A stretch of 34,121 nt of DNA from the NCBI GenBank assembly GCA_026707935.1, contig JAPOVX010000323.1, positions 1 to 34,121 on the forward strand, written 5' to 3'. Within the stretch, counting starts at the first letter, position 1. The number at the start of each line of letters is the position of its first letter. The notes under the pieces were generated by a model. The model did not search any database. It worked only from the letters and a program-made list of their open reading frames with translations, and was not told the DNA's origin. Position numbers and translations under genes: made by a program. The stretch comes from Paracoccaceae bacterium. Lineage in GTDB: Bacteria; Pseudomonadota; Alphaproteobacteria; Rhodobacterales; Rhodobacteraceae. Of the stretch, positions 1 through 8,543 are shown one piece after another.

Positions 1-448
1 CGGAGACCGCGGTGGGGAAGAGAAGCGGCGAGCCGTCGTCAGTACGGAACGCGTCCTCGATGTCGCGCACGCTGAGGCCGCGGGCCAACATCTCCACCAC
101 AAGCTCCTCCCGAGCCTCGCTCCGGCCCTTCAGCTGGGGCCGGAACTCCGAGCGGAACGCCTCGTCGCGGCCCGCGATCTGCGGCGCCGTGTATTCCACC
201 GCCCCTTCGGCCGTCTTGAGCCGTCCGATACGGTTGCTGTTTCGGTAGCCCCGGCCGGGATCGCCGCCGTGCTCGTAGTAATTCCTGCCGAGAGCGTCGC
301 GGCTCTCCGCTTCCAGCGACTCGTCGATGATCAGCCGGGTCGCAAGACGCACCAGCTCGCTGAGGGCGTCCGGCGCCGACAGCCGGCCCTCGATCTACTC
401 CGAAAGGGTCTCGCGTGTGCGCATCGATTCGGGTATTTTCTTTTCCAT
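1..448 (-). pseudogene. IS256/mutator-type transposase, 5' part, with in-frame stop; runs off the window
   Basis: Read on the minus strand from the ATG at 446-448, the frame gives a 17-residue start, then a TAG stop at 395-397, then an open frame to the window edge. The open part contains LGRNYYEHGGDPGRGYRNS, RIGRLKTAEGAVEY and ARGLSVRDIEDAF. These are typical of the N-terminal part of IS256-family transposases: the GYRNG-type segment, a basic strand and the helix before the first catalytic Asp. The catalytic DDE residues would lie beyond position 1 and cannot be judged. The early stop suggests a dead copy, although an internal GTG start could bypass it. It marks the left part of the window as an insertion-prone area. 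Confidence 0.7.
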
Positions 449-469
449 GGGGCATGTCCTTCCGTTGGA

Positions 470-486
470 GCCGGCGAAAAGCCGGC
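470..486. other. Perfect hairpin GCCGGC-GAAAA-GCCGGC
   Basis: A 6-bp perfect stem with a 5-nt A-rich loop lies 22 bp upstream of the transposase ATG. No T-run follows on either strand, so it is not a clear terminator. It may belong to the transposon leader or end. Function is not determined. Confidence 0.3.
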
Positions 487-525
487 GGGTTTGGGGTTCA
501 ACGGAAGCAGGCCCCTCCCAAGTTA

Positions 526-1457
526 TCAAAGCAAATTTATGACTTCACCCTGCGTGAAATCGGGTAGTGTCTCGACATGGTGTGCGCCGCGAAAGGCAGA
601 TGCGTCTTGGTCAGCAACTGCCGAACCAGCCTTCACCCGAGTTGCGATCAGTTGGCGTTCTGTGTCTGCGAGCGTATGGTGGACCCGCCTCACACCGAAG
701 CGCCAGCGGCGAACCTGACCACCAGAGGGCGTGCGGTACGAATTCGTCGAGGCCAGGCCAATTCTCCAAGGCCGAAATCCGGACACTTCATAAAATGCAC
801 GGCGGGTTGCTTCTTCCGGTGTGACAAACCTCGGAAGCCGGTCGAGGATTTCCAGGGCTTCCTCTTTCCACGGGACGCCGCAGCGCCAGAACGTTTCCGC
901 CGCGCTGCAGCGGACCCGATACGCTTCGGTACCCGCCTCGAACATGTCGCAGTATTCGACGTTGCGTCTGAGGCCTCGGAGCGAGAAGTTCGCACTTCCG
1001 CCACGATTGCCTTGGGTCCGGCGAAAATCTTGGCACGCAGCATGCCGGCAGGCTTGGTGCCCGTCTCTTTGTATGCATGCTCTGTGTCGAACACTCGCAG
1101 GTCCAAGGTGCCGCTTTCAACGGCATCACGGGCCAGTACGGCCCGAAGCTCACCCTGGTTGTGGAGTGATAATCCCCGCCTTCCGAGCCAATGGCGCCTG
1201 GCGGTTTCAGAAAGCGAGCGGCCTGCCGGTAACGTGTCGGTCGTGGCCGTGTTGGTTCCAAACAGAATCCGGATCGCTCCGGTCGGATCTGCCGCGATGT
1301 CCCGGCGCTAGTCGAGAACAAAAGCCAGCGCCGTATGGAAATCCTGATAGCCGGTTACAACCGGGCAATGCTTTCCTGCCAGGATCGGGCGGATCAAATT
1401 CTCGACTGCCAAGTTGATATTGTCAGCGTGGCGGATCATGCGGACATTGCCGTCCAT
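526..1457 (-). pseudogene. Phospholipase D-domain protein (helicase-associated type), degraded
   Basis: From the minus-strand ATG at 1455-1457 the frame reads MDGNVRMIRHADNINLAVEN and then GYQDFHTALAFVLD, followed by a TAG stop at 1308-1310. It resumes with RRDIAADPTGAIRILFGTN, TLDLRVFDTEHAYKETGTK and MLRAKIFAGPKAIVA. Near position 1000 the frame shifts into GGSANFSLRGLRRNVEYCDMF, which continues to about 780. The HxK....GSxNFS..GL..N.E order is the phospholipase D superfamily signature seen at the N-terminus of some SNF2/DEAD helicase-like proteins. The motif His is replaced by Arg (codon at 1035-1037). One stop, one frameshift, the lost His and the absence of any helicase domain downstream show a dead gene. 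The last part, 526-780, is an open frame I do not recognise. A role in nucleic-acid defence is family-based inference only. Confidence 0.55.
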
Positions 1458-2016
1458 GCCTTTTGCGTGCGTTAAGGGCGGCGTGATAGGCTGACTAAAG
1501 TCCGGAAGTCAATTTCGCGACTTCAACGAATGCTCTGAACCGAAGGCCAGCTCTTGCCCCAGGGCACGGTAAATCTGGCGGGTTGTCTTTCAAAGAGTCT
1601 TGAGCATTCACCTGTCGTCTGAACACCACAGCCACGTGCGCGATTTCTGTGGCAAATGCCGGACCACAAAATCTAGCTGAAACGGAGCCGCGGCCTCTTG
1701 CCTTCCCGGGGTACAGGAATCGAAACAGGACCATTAACCATCAATCGCGAATTCGTTCGTCTGGCCAACCCTGCGGAAAAGGCGCGGCGTGTTGTACACA
1801 GTCGCCAGCCACCCGCAGGATCCGCGCGAACTCTGCACAGATTCTCTTCGGCGGCCTGGGCACCGCGCCGTCCACTCGCCCTGAGTTGCCGATACCGATC
1901 CCGCGCTTTGACCAAGTCTCAACTGCCACGGAGAAAATTCACGTGCTGATCACCTTGAAATCTACAGTTATACCATATAAATCAGGTTTGTTTAGAGAAA
2001 TAACCGGGACAAGGCT
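1458..2016. other. No supportable gene; broken coding-like sequence and leader of the AbiE operon
   Basis: Short minus-strand frames (about 1495-1734 and 1673-1915) look protein-like but match no family I recognise, and none has a good ribosome-binding site. The last 60 bp are AT-rich and hold a candidate promoter for the toxin-antitoxin pair. Confidence 0.4.
1955..1981 (+). promoter_or_regulatory. Candidate sigma70-type promoter for abiEi-abiEii
   Basis: TTGAAA (1955-1960) and TATAAA (1976-1981) are separated by 15 bp, slightly short of the ideal. They lie 36 bp upstream of the first start codon in a locally AT-rich stretch. Type IV antitoxins of this family often repress their own promoter, but no clear operator repeat is visible here. 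Confidence 0.3.
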
Positions 2017-2604
2017 GTGAAAACTGTTGAAGCGATCAAGGTTCTTTGGGAGTGGGACCGGCGCGGCCGGGCGGTATTCGCGGTGGAGGATCTCCGGAAA
2101 ATGTTTCCGGAACGGTCGCACAAGACCTTTGCCGAAGGCCTGCGTCGGCTGGTACTCCAGGGATTCCTTGAGCGGGCGGCTCGCGGGGTTTATGTGAACT
2201 CCCTGTCGAGACTGTCGAAGCGGTACCGGATCGAGGAAGTCGCTGTCTGTCTGCGGCGCGGCGAATACAGCTATGTCAGCTTGGAATCGGCTCTGGCAGA
2301 GTACGGTGCCATCTCCCAGATCCCGATGAGCCGGATTACCGTCATGACCACCGGACGGAGTGCGGAGATCCGGACTCCCTACGGAGTCATCGAGTTCACA
2401 CACACGTCCCGAGGGGAGCGTGACATCCTTAATAGCACCATCTTCATGGAGGGACGGCCGCTGCGCATTGCCAGGGTGGAGGCGGCGTTGCGCGATCTCC
2501 GGCGGGTCGGGCGCAATCTCGGCATGGTGAACGAGGAGTATTACCAGGAAATCCTGGAAGAACAGGCGGCCGCGAGAATCGATAGCTCGAATTCGGTCAC
2601 ATGA
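2017..2604 (+). CDS. abiEi: Type IV toxin-antitoxin system AbiEi-family antitoxin
   Basis: 195 residues with a GTG start preceded closely by AAGG (2011-2014). The N-terminal third (about residues 15-65) has the layout of a winged helix: AVEDLRKMF, then a helix ending RLVLQGFLERAARGVYVN. This matches the DNA-binding/antitoxin domain of AbiEi proteins, which repress their operon and counteract the toxin without a stable complex. The rest (YVSLESALAEYGAISQIP, TPYGVIEFTHTS, ARVEAALRDL) follows the AbiEi C-terminal domain. Its last codons overlap the toxin gene by 4 bp (ATGA), so the two are probably translationally coupled. Both genes are intact, unlike most cargo around them, as expected for a stabilisation module. 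Family identity is strong; activity is inferred. Confidence 0.85.
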   Translation: MKTVEAIKVLWEWDRRGRAVFAVEDLRKMFPERSHKTFAEGLRRLVLQGFLERAARGVYVNSLSRLSKRYRIEEVAVCLRRGEYSYVSLESALAEYGAISQIPMSRITVMTTGRSAEIRTPYGVIEFTHTSRGERDILNSTIFMEGRPLRIARVEAALRDLRRVGRNLGMVNEEYYQEILEEQAAARIDSSNSVT

Positions 2605-3581
2605 CGCAGGATCTTTCATACCTCGTTGATTTGGCGATGGAAGATCCCCAGCTGAACGGTATGCAGCTGGTGGTTGAAAAGGAACTTTTTCACTACGACA
2701 TTCTCTTTGCCATGGACCGGGGCAGATTCCTCGACGGGCTGGTGTTCCAGGGCGGCACGGCTCTCAGGCTCTGCTACGGGGCGCCGCGATTCAGTGAGGA
2801 TCTCGATTTTTCCGGCGACACCGATTTCACAAGTTCCCGACTGGCCGGTCTGGGCGACTACTTGGCGAAATACCTGTCCGGGCGCTATGGACTCGAAACA
2901 GTGATCAAACCGCCGTCGGAAATGCGGGAATCTCCTGATGCCTCGAAGTTGGTTACGGACAAATGGCGAATCAGTGTTGTGACTCGCCCTGAGCGAACGG
3001 ATATCCCGCGTCAGCGGATCCACCTGGAAGTCTGCAACGTGCCGTCTTACGAAAGCACACCGATGTCGATGCTACGGAATTACGACTTCCTGCCGGGTGG
3101 TTATGAAGACTTTGTGATCCGAGTCGAGACCAGGGACGAAATCCTCGCAGACAAGCTGGTCGCCTTTCCTGCCACGCTGCCAACCTACACCCGGTGGCGG
3201 GACTTGTGGGACATGCGCTGGCTGGAGAGACGGGGTGCCATCGTGAAGGCCGACTTGGTTTGGGCAAAAATTCGGGATTATCGAATTCACGGTTACGTGG
3301 CTTTGCTTGAAAAGGCCATCGACCGTATTCCGGATCTCATCCATTCTGACGAATTTGTCGCCCAGATGGGGCGATTCCTGACTGAGCCGGTAGCCGAAAG
3401 CACGATCCGGCGCCAAATGTGGCGTGAGGAAGTTATCCGGGAACTTGGGGGCATGCTGACCGGCCTGTGGCGGCAGCTAGCGCCGCGGAAAGACCTGAGA
3501 CCCCCGGGTGGCGACAACGCCAATGAGGAGGCATCTGCAAACACCTATGTTTCCTCCGCACACCGTCTTGACGGCCCTTGA
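2601..3581 (+). CDS. abiEii: Type IV toxin-antitoxin system toxin, AbiEii/AbiGii nucleotidyltransferase family
   Basis: 326 residues. The nucleotidyltransferase signature is clear: VFQGGTALRLCYG (residues 48-60), then RFSEDLDFSG (63-72) with the paired acidic residues of a DNA-polymerase-beta-like fold. A later VETRDEILADKLVAF segment is also typical of the family. Characterised relatives are NTP-dependent nucleotidyltransferases that arrest growth during phage infection or after loss of the encoding plasmid. The start overlaps the antitoxin stop (ATGA). The C-terminal 25 residues are low-complexity and polar. No terminator is obvious downstream. In this window the pair could serve both element maintenance and phage abortive infection; the sequence cannot say which. 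Confidence 0.87.
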   Translation: MTQDLSYLVDLAMEDPQLNGMQLVVEKELFHYDILFAMDRGRFLDGLVFQGGTALRLCYGAPRFSEDLDFSGDTDFTSSRLAGLGDYLAKYLSGRYGLETVIKPPSEMRESPDASKLVTDKWRISVVTRPERTDIPRQRIHLEVCNVPSYESTPMSMLRNYDFLPGGYEDFVIRVETRDEILADKLVAFPATLPTYTRWRDLWDMRWLERRGAIVKADLVWAKIRDYRIHGYVALLEKAIDRIPDLIHSDEFVAQMGRFLTEPVAESTIRRQMWREEVIRELGGMLTGLWRQLAPRKDLRPPGGDNANEEASANTYVSSAHRLDGP

Positions 3582-4105
3582 GCTTCGACATGTATCCCCG
3601 CCTGTGCTGTTTTGAGCCGAGGTCCGAAGGGCAACTAACCTGTTCTTGGCAAATTTTGTCTCACGCACACGCAGGACAACCACAGCAACGATTTTTCAAT
3701 GTTCGGATTCCACTGGCCTGACGGCCGGAGACCAGAGGGCGCCTGCGGTGGCGGGACCTTTGTTCCGGCGTTTCGACCACGCGGAGACTTTGCCGCGTGC
3801 ATGGGCAGGTATCGCCTTCACTGAGTTGTTGAATTCCGGAACGAGTTCGCTTGCGCTCGCAACGGACTGGCCTTCAGCCAGCCCCCGGCAAAAAAAGGAG
3901 GAAAGAACCCAGGCTACAGTTCAGGGGGAAAGTTGCGCGCTGATGCGCGAACCGGTCCGCCTGATGGGACAGGAATCGCCGTCAAATACGTAGCTCAAGT
4001 TTAACACGTCCAAAAAATATGAACGTTTTTTCCGAGGCTTATGCCGATTGAATCGTTAATTATGGCACCACAGACCGCACCCCATGTGATATACTAACTA
4101 ATCCA
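3582..4105. other. Intergenic stretch with an orphan Shine-Dalgarno sequence
   Basis: No convincing gene. At 3895-3905 lies AAGGAGGAAAG, a near-ideal ribosome-binding site, but no start codon with a sizeable frame follows at the right distance. This suggests that a gene once located here was deleted. An open frame of about 115 codons at 3646-3993 has no recognisable content. The end nearest the IS1634 remnant (4010-4105) is AT-rich and may hold the transposon end, but I cannot identify a terminal repeat. Confidence 0.4.
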
Positions 4106-4500
4106 TCAGGCAACCATCCACCGCGTCTTTCCAGGCTCGGGGTCAAGGCCAAGTGCTCGATAGATCTCCCGTTGCCGCGGCTCCGCCCGGGTCGCCCTGC
4201 CCTGCGGATGTGGAAAATGCGTCTGTCGGCACGACGGAAACAGGCTGTGACCCGGATCTGGCCAGAAAGAATGTCCTGCTGCGTTCTCCTGCTCGCCGTC
4301 TCGCAATGAGCCCAAAGACGACTGCGAATGACCTGGACCAGCTGGCAGGCCAAGACGCTGATGAACAGGTGACCGCCCGATCGATCCTGCTTCCAATGAT
4401 CGAGGTGAAGGGAAGGGATCGGGCGGCGGTGGTGACAACCGAGATCACGCAACTGCTGCGACGGTTGACCAGAAGGCAGTGCGGTATCGTTGTGCTCTTT
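4106..4500 (-). pseudogene. IS1634-type transposase, C-terminal remnant
   Basis: One minus-strand frame reads GGHLFISVLACQLVQVIRSRL followed by DILSGQIRVTACFRRADRR. A second frame continues with EPRQREIYRALGLDPEPGK and stops near 4106. These match the C-terminal part of IS4-superfamily IS1634 transposases (HLFISVLAYQLVQVIRRRL, RILSGQQRVTATFRRADG, REIYRALGLDP). The reading is split by at least one frameshift, and the catalytic N-terminal and central parts are missing. It abuts the 3' end of the coupling-protein gene and may have trimmed that region on insertion. Confidence 0.65.
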
Positions 4501-4663
4501 TATTACCAGCTTCTCAAATTCGCAGCCGGAAATCAGCAAATCCGTCTTGTATGCTTCCAGCAAATCTTCGTGGGAAGGTGTTGTAAACGAGTCCGATTGA
4601 TTGGGATCAAAGGGACGGAAGCCTGTCCCGCAGCACAGAAAAATAACTAAATCATGCGCCAGA

Positions 4664-7600
4664 TTATGCGCGGTGGTACGGGCCAGCCCGACCAACGATG
4701 GCACCATCTTTATCGAACAAAATCCGATGGACCGGAGAACGACCGTCATCCGGTACGAAAACAAGCGACCATGTGTCAGCGTGGTCGACACCCGAGCCGA
4801 GCGTGCCGGGGGGAATGACGCGCGGCTCGGTGCCCGCAGGAACCTCGACAGAAGGATCGGCCAGAACCTTTTCGACGACCGGACGGGATTTCGTGGAAAC
4901 CGCGCGGGACACAATGCTGTCATAGACTGCACGGTTGACAATCGCGGCCCTTAGACCCGGAGCGACTCCCGGAGCGGTCAACGCACCAGTTTCGTCAACG
5001 GCAGAGGCCCCCGCCTCTTCGTCGGAGGAAATGACCCCTTGATCGGAATCACCTGCTGGAACAGAGACTTCGGCCACATCGACCGGCTCAACACGGCGAC
5101 CCTGCACCAATGCCCAAGCCTCGGCATTCTTGCCCCCCGCAACGGGAGCAATCGATGGCTGCGAGGGCGCCTTGTCAGCTGTCTCAGGCTCATCAGAAGA
5201 GATACGTTCATCATGAATTCCCGTGTCAGGCCCTGACGGTGCGTGTTCCTCTGGAGGATTCGCTTCAATCTCCACCTCGGAATGATCTCCCGCGTCTGGA
5301 TCACGACCTTGTTCCGTGGAAACCTTCGAATGAAACAAAGTCTTATCGTCGGGAGATGCGTCGCGGCCAGGCGAGTTGTCCTCCGCCTCCGAATGCGCGG
5401 TCAGGCCCTGCCGTAGTATTTCTGTGGACGCAACAGATTCGTCGACAACAGAGACCGTCACCTCTTCCTCTGAAGAAGTTGGCTCGTGATCGGAATTGCG
5501 CGCTGATACTGAGGCACCTTCCGCATCGTCCAGCCCAACGAGCCCGCCTTGAGCCAACGCCCGCGCTTCTGGGTCCCTGCAGGTCGCGTTGGGCGCGGTC
5601 GTCGGCTGCGGGACCGCCTTGGCCCCAGTCGCCGGCTCACCGGCAGTATCATCCTTTTTCTGGAACCCCGCGCCAAGTTCCGGACGCGCATGGTCCCTTG
5701 GGGAACGCGCCTCGTCCCCCTCGGATTGATCTCCCGCTAACGCGTCGTCGACTTCAGAATCGGCTGGACCCTGTAACCGTCCCTTTTTGATTTCTCCGTC
5801 GTGCGGGTCCGCAGAACCGGAAGGCGCAACAGGGTCCGAAGGCAGGTTCGAGGCAGGCTTCTTGGCATTGCTCGAAGAAACCGGATCGTTGCCGACACTC
5901 TTCGCGCCACCATCCGTAGCTGGCGAAACGGAAACATCCGCGCTGTGCGCAGCCACACCATCCCCATTCGAACCCGCGCCGGTACGGGCATCCCGGACCA
6001 GGGCCTGCATTTCAGAACGGGTGAACCAGATGGCCTTCGATGCGAGAATGGATGGCGTCCCCGGCGCAAGGATGATCGACGCCTCGGGAGGCAGCTGGCG
6101 CAACTCCGACGGCCGGATGAGTTCCGTCTCCCGCAGCTGGGTCGTCTCCGCCGATCCGGTTTTCCCCGAAAAGGGCATGAACAGCTGACTGCTTCGCTGC
6201 CGTGCCGAGGTCGAGGTCGTCACCGTCTTCCGCCCGATCATGCGGCTGAGCGACTGCGCCTGATCGGAATCGGATACAGGCCCCGTGATCACCGCATCGA
6301 CCGAATTCTCCCAGGCGCCCGCCCCGTCCCTGCCGTAACACTCGAGGAGTTGCTGGTAGGACTGGAATATCTGCATCAGGTGAATGCCATGGGCACGACC
6401 CTCGTCGCGCACCCCAGCCAGGTAGTCCATGCGCCGCATGGCCCGGGCTTCGTCGATAATGAACAGCCGATGCGGCAATTTGTCCCGGGGTGTCGATGCC
6501 GGTGTCGAATCCCTGATGGCCCGTACAAGCGCACCAATCAGTGCGCGGGCGATTCCAGGCACTGCCTGGATGGTCGTGGTCGGAATGACGATGTAGATGT
6601 CGGTCTTGGCGTCGAGCAGGCGGGCCAGCAAGGTATCGCCATCGTCTTCGGATTCGAGAAATCCTCGCGTTGAACTCTTTCCGGCCCAGTCGAGCCCGTT
6701 GGCCACGGTCGCAACCACTCCCGAGAGTTGTCGCTCCTCGGTCTTGGCCACCTCCGCAAGCCCCACCGCGATGAATTCACGATCCTTCAGGTCGGCGTAC
6801 TTCTCCGCCGCCTGTCGGAACTCCGCCCGCAGTTCCGCCTCCGTCAAGAGCGAGAGTACGCGGTTGGCCGCGGCAAACAGGTTGCCTTCCGTCCTGGCGT
6901 GGTGAAGGTGACCCAGCAGGGCACCAAGCAGCCTCACCGACTTCTGGTGAAAAAACGCGGAACCGTCGGACTTGTCGGCACCGGTCGTCGGCAGCAACCA
7001 CTCGGCGATGTCGGAGAACACCCCTCCATCGCCCGGCCGGACGGCCGTCAGGAGTTTGACCGGATCCAGGCCCTCGTCCACCGATATACGCCATGGGCGG
7101 CGCTCGCGCGCTTCGCGAACCGGAGCCGTCAGTTGGTGAATTTCGCCCTTCGGATCGACAACGACCAGCGGACCTGCGTAGGTGAGAGCGTTCGGAATGG
7201 CGATACCAGCGGTCTTGTAACTTCCGGACCCGGAAAAAACCAACGTGTGAGCATTGCCCTTGGACGGATTCAGCGTGATCAGGTTGCCTTTGCCCATCCG
7301 GCCCCAGCTCGCCGGAATGTCCGGGTCGAATTCGTCTGACTTCCGCGGGGCTGTGGTCTCACCCAATACTATGCCGCCCTCCGTCGAAAACCGCCGGCGA
7401 ACCTCGCCCCGACTGGCCCACTTGGCATCGGCCAGCTTGGTGACCGGCGCAGCTGGAGCGCGGGTGGCCGCAAGATCCCCGATCCACTGCAACGCCACCA
7501 TCGCGTACCACGTGAGGACGGAAACGGCGGCGACTGCCGCCACCGCCGCGGTCACGGCCCAGGTGCCACGATAAGGTATCCAGGCGTAGTGACCGTAGGC

Positions 7601-7924
7601 AAGCAGTTCGATCTCAGCCGCAAGGCTGCGCGCCGGAAACCCGACGATCCACCGGCCATTCTCGGTCATGTACGGCGACAGGAGAAACCAGCACGCGGCC
7701 AAGGCAAACAGTCCGGCCCACCAGTGATGCCGCCACTTTGAACTGGCCTGGAGCGCAAACACGGGAACACAGGCCACGGGCAGGCCAAACAGGACAACGG
7801 CTTCCAGCCAATGAGGGGGCCATGGCGCGAACCGCGCCAGCGCGACCAGCAGGGCGCCGGGCACCAGCGTCACGGCCGAGACTGCCAGCCCCAGCCGTGT
7901 TCCAACCTCAAGAATCGGGCGCAT
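4664..7924 (-). CDS. traG: VirD4/TraG-like type IV coupling protein with long acidic C-terminal tail
   Basis: 1086 residues from ATG 7922-7924. The frame is open upstream to 8026, but this start lies where the preceding gene ends (14-bp overlap). About four membrane segments fall in the first 150 residues (roughly 10-32, 40-58, 66-84 and 122-145). The cytoplasmic ATPase follows: Walker A GSGSYKT (232-238), VVVDPKGE (254-261) and Walker B LFIIDEARA (487-495). This is the order in VirD4/TraG ATPases, which bring the relaxase-DNA complex to the type IV secretion channel. After about residue 640 the protein becomes a roughly 430-residue Asp/Glu/Ser/Pro-rich, probably disordered tail with two imperfect repeats. 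The tail is unusual for the family. It follows the relaxase and a small gene on the same strand, as a mobilisation operon. Confidence 0.85.
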   Translation of the reverse strand: MRPILEVGTRLGLAVSAVTLVPGALLVALARFAPWPPHWLEAVVLFGLPVACVPVFALQASSKWRHHWWAGLFALAACWFLLSPYMTENGRWIVGFPARSLAAEIELLAYGHYAWIPYRGTWAVTAAVAAVAAVSVLTWYAMVALQWIGDLAATRAPAAPVTKLADAKWASRGEVRRRFSTEGGIVLGETTAPRKSDEFDPDIPASWGRMGKGNLITLNPSKGNAHTLVFSGSGSYKTAGIAIPNALTYAGPLVVVDPKGEIHQLTAPVREARERRPWRISVDEGLDPVKLLTAVRPGDGGVFSDIAEWLLPTTGADKSDGSAFFHQKSVRLLGALLGHLHHARTEGNLFAAANRVLSLLTEAELRAEFRQAAEKYADLKDREFIAVGLAEVAKTEERQLSGVVATVANGLDWAGKSSTRGFLESEDDGDTLLARLLDAKTDIYIVIPTTTIQAVPGIARALIGALVRAIRDSTPASTPRDKLPHRLFIIDEARAMRRMDYLAGVRDEGRAHGIHLMQIFQSYQQLLECYGRDGAGAWENSVDAVITGPVSDSDQAQSLSRMIGRKTVTTSTSARQRSSQLFMPFSGKTGSAETTQLRETELIRPSELRQLPPEASIILAPGTPSILASKAIWFTRSEMQALVRDARTGAGSNGDGVAAHSADVSVSPATDGGAKSVGNDPVSSSNAKKPASNLPSDPVAPSGSADPHDGEIKKGRLQGPADSEVDDALAGDQSEGDEARSPRDHARPELGAGFQKKDDTAGEPATGAKAVPQPTTAPNATCRDPEARALAQGGLVGLDDAEGASVSARNSDHEPTSSEEEVTVSVVDESVASTEILRQGLTAHSEAEDNSPGRDASPDDKTLFHSKVSTEQGRDPDAGDHSEVEIEANPPEEHAPSGPDTGIHDERISSDEPETADKAPSQPSIAPVAGGKNAEAWALVQGRRVEPVDVAEVSVPAGDSDQGVISSDEEAGASAVDETGALTAPGVAPGLRAAIVNRAVYDSIVSRAVSTKSRPVVEKVLADPSVEVPAGTEPRVIPPGTLGSGVDHADTWSLVFVPDDGRSPVHRILFDKDGAIVGRAGPYHRA

Positions 7925-8543
7925 CGGTGTCCGAATTCCCTGTTGACCATTTCGCGATCCATGGCGCGAGGATGCGGCGGTTTTCGGCATCGGTGCGCAT
8001 GTCAAGAGTGGCAAGGAACGGGTCAATTTCAGGCAACAGAAGTCTTCGCAATTCCCTGTCCTCGTTCATGACATGCTGTGCGAACGCACCCAGAACGATC
8101 TGGCCGCGTGTCTCGGCCCGGTGACTCAACTTTCCCGCAGGCGCCGCCTCGCCTGCGCCCCAAGCCTGGTAGACAGGCATAACCACCTTCCAGTTGTTCT
8201 CCGAGGCCCGTGGACGACCGCGGGACAGGAACGCCGCGAGTTCCGGCACGAGCCGGGTGCGCAGGGAAGGCATGCGCACCGTCTGGGCCAACAGGAATTT
8301 ACCCAAGAGGATCCTGGCCCTCGATTCATCCTTCCGCGGCCGCGGAGCCCTGTCGGCATCCTGTAGACGCCGCGCGATCTGGGCCGAACGCGAGGGCCTG
8401 GGCGGCAATGTCCTCCGAAATGCGGCCAGCCCGGCGCGGAGTTGAGCCCGGGTCACGGCGGTATCGAAGAGCCCGACTTCGTCGGCAACCGCCAGAAACC
8501 GGATCGCTTCGGATTGCCGCAGTTCAGAAAGCCTTTCTTCCAA
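7908..8543 (-). CDS. Unknown protein encoded between relaxase and coupling protein
   Basis: 211 residues, rich in Arg, Ala and Leu, mostly helical, with no membrane segment or catalytic motif that I recognise. The best start is TTG at 8541-8543. The frame is open upstream to about 8603 with no ATG, so translation overlaps the end of the relaxase gene by about 90 bp. Downstream it overlaps the likely start of the coupling protein by 17 bp. This tight packing points to a mobilisation accessory protein, perhaps an adaptor between relaxase and coupling protein. Alternatively the frame could be a C-terminal extension of the relaxase reached by a frameshift: the text before the start (LVAIKEKTRRNLEERLSEL) reads as natural coding sequence. 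No function can be assigned. Confidence 0.65.
   Translation of the reverse strand: MEERLSELRQSEAIRFLAVADEVGLFDTAVTRAQLRAGLAAFRRTLPPRPSRSAQIARRLQDADRAPRPRKDESRARILLGKFLLAQTVRMPSLRTRLVPELAAFLSRGRPRASENNWKVVMPVYQAWGAGEAAPAGKLSHRAETRGQIVLGAFAQHVMNEDRELRRLLLPEIDPFLATLDMRTDAENRRILAPWIAKWSTGNSDTDAPDS

Noticed and set aside
4060..4941. Single 293-codon minus-strand gene
   Set aside because: Its first part is a shadow of the coupling-protein tail; only the part with IS1634 motifs is real, and that is frameshifted.
7925..8026. 34-residue N-terminal extension of the coupling protein
   Set aside because: It overlaps the preceding gene by more than 100 bp and lacks a ribosome-binding site; the first membrane helix begins soon after ATG 7924.
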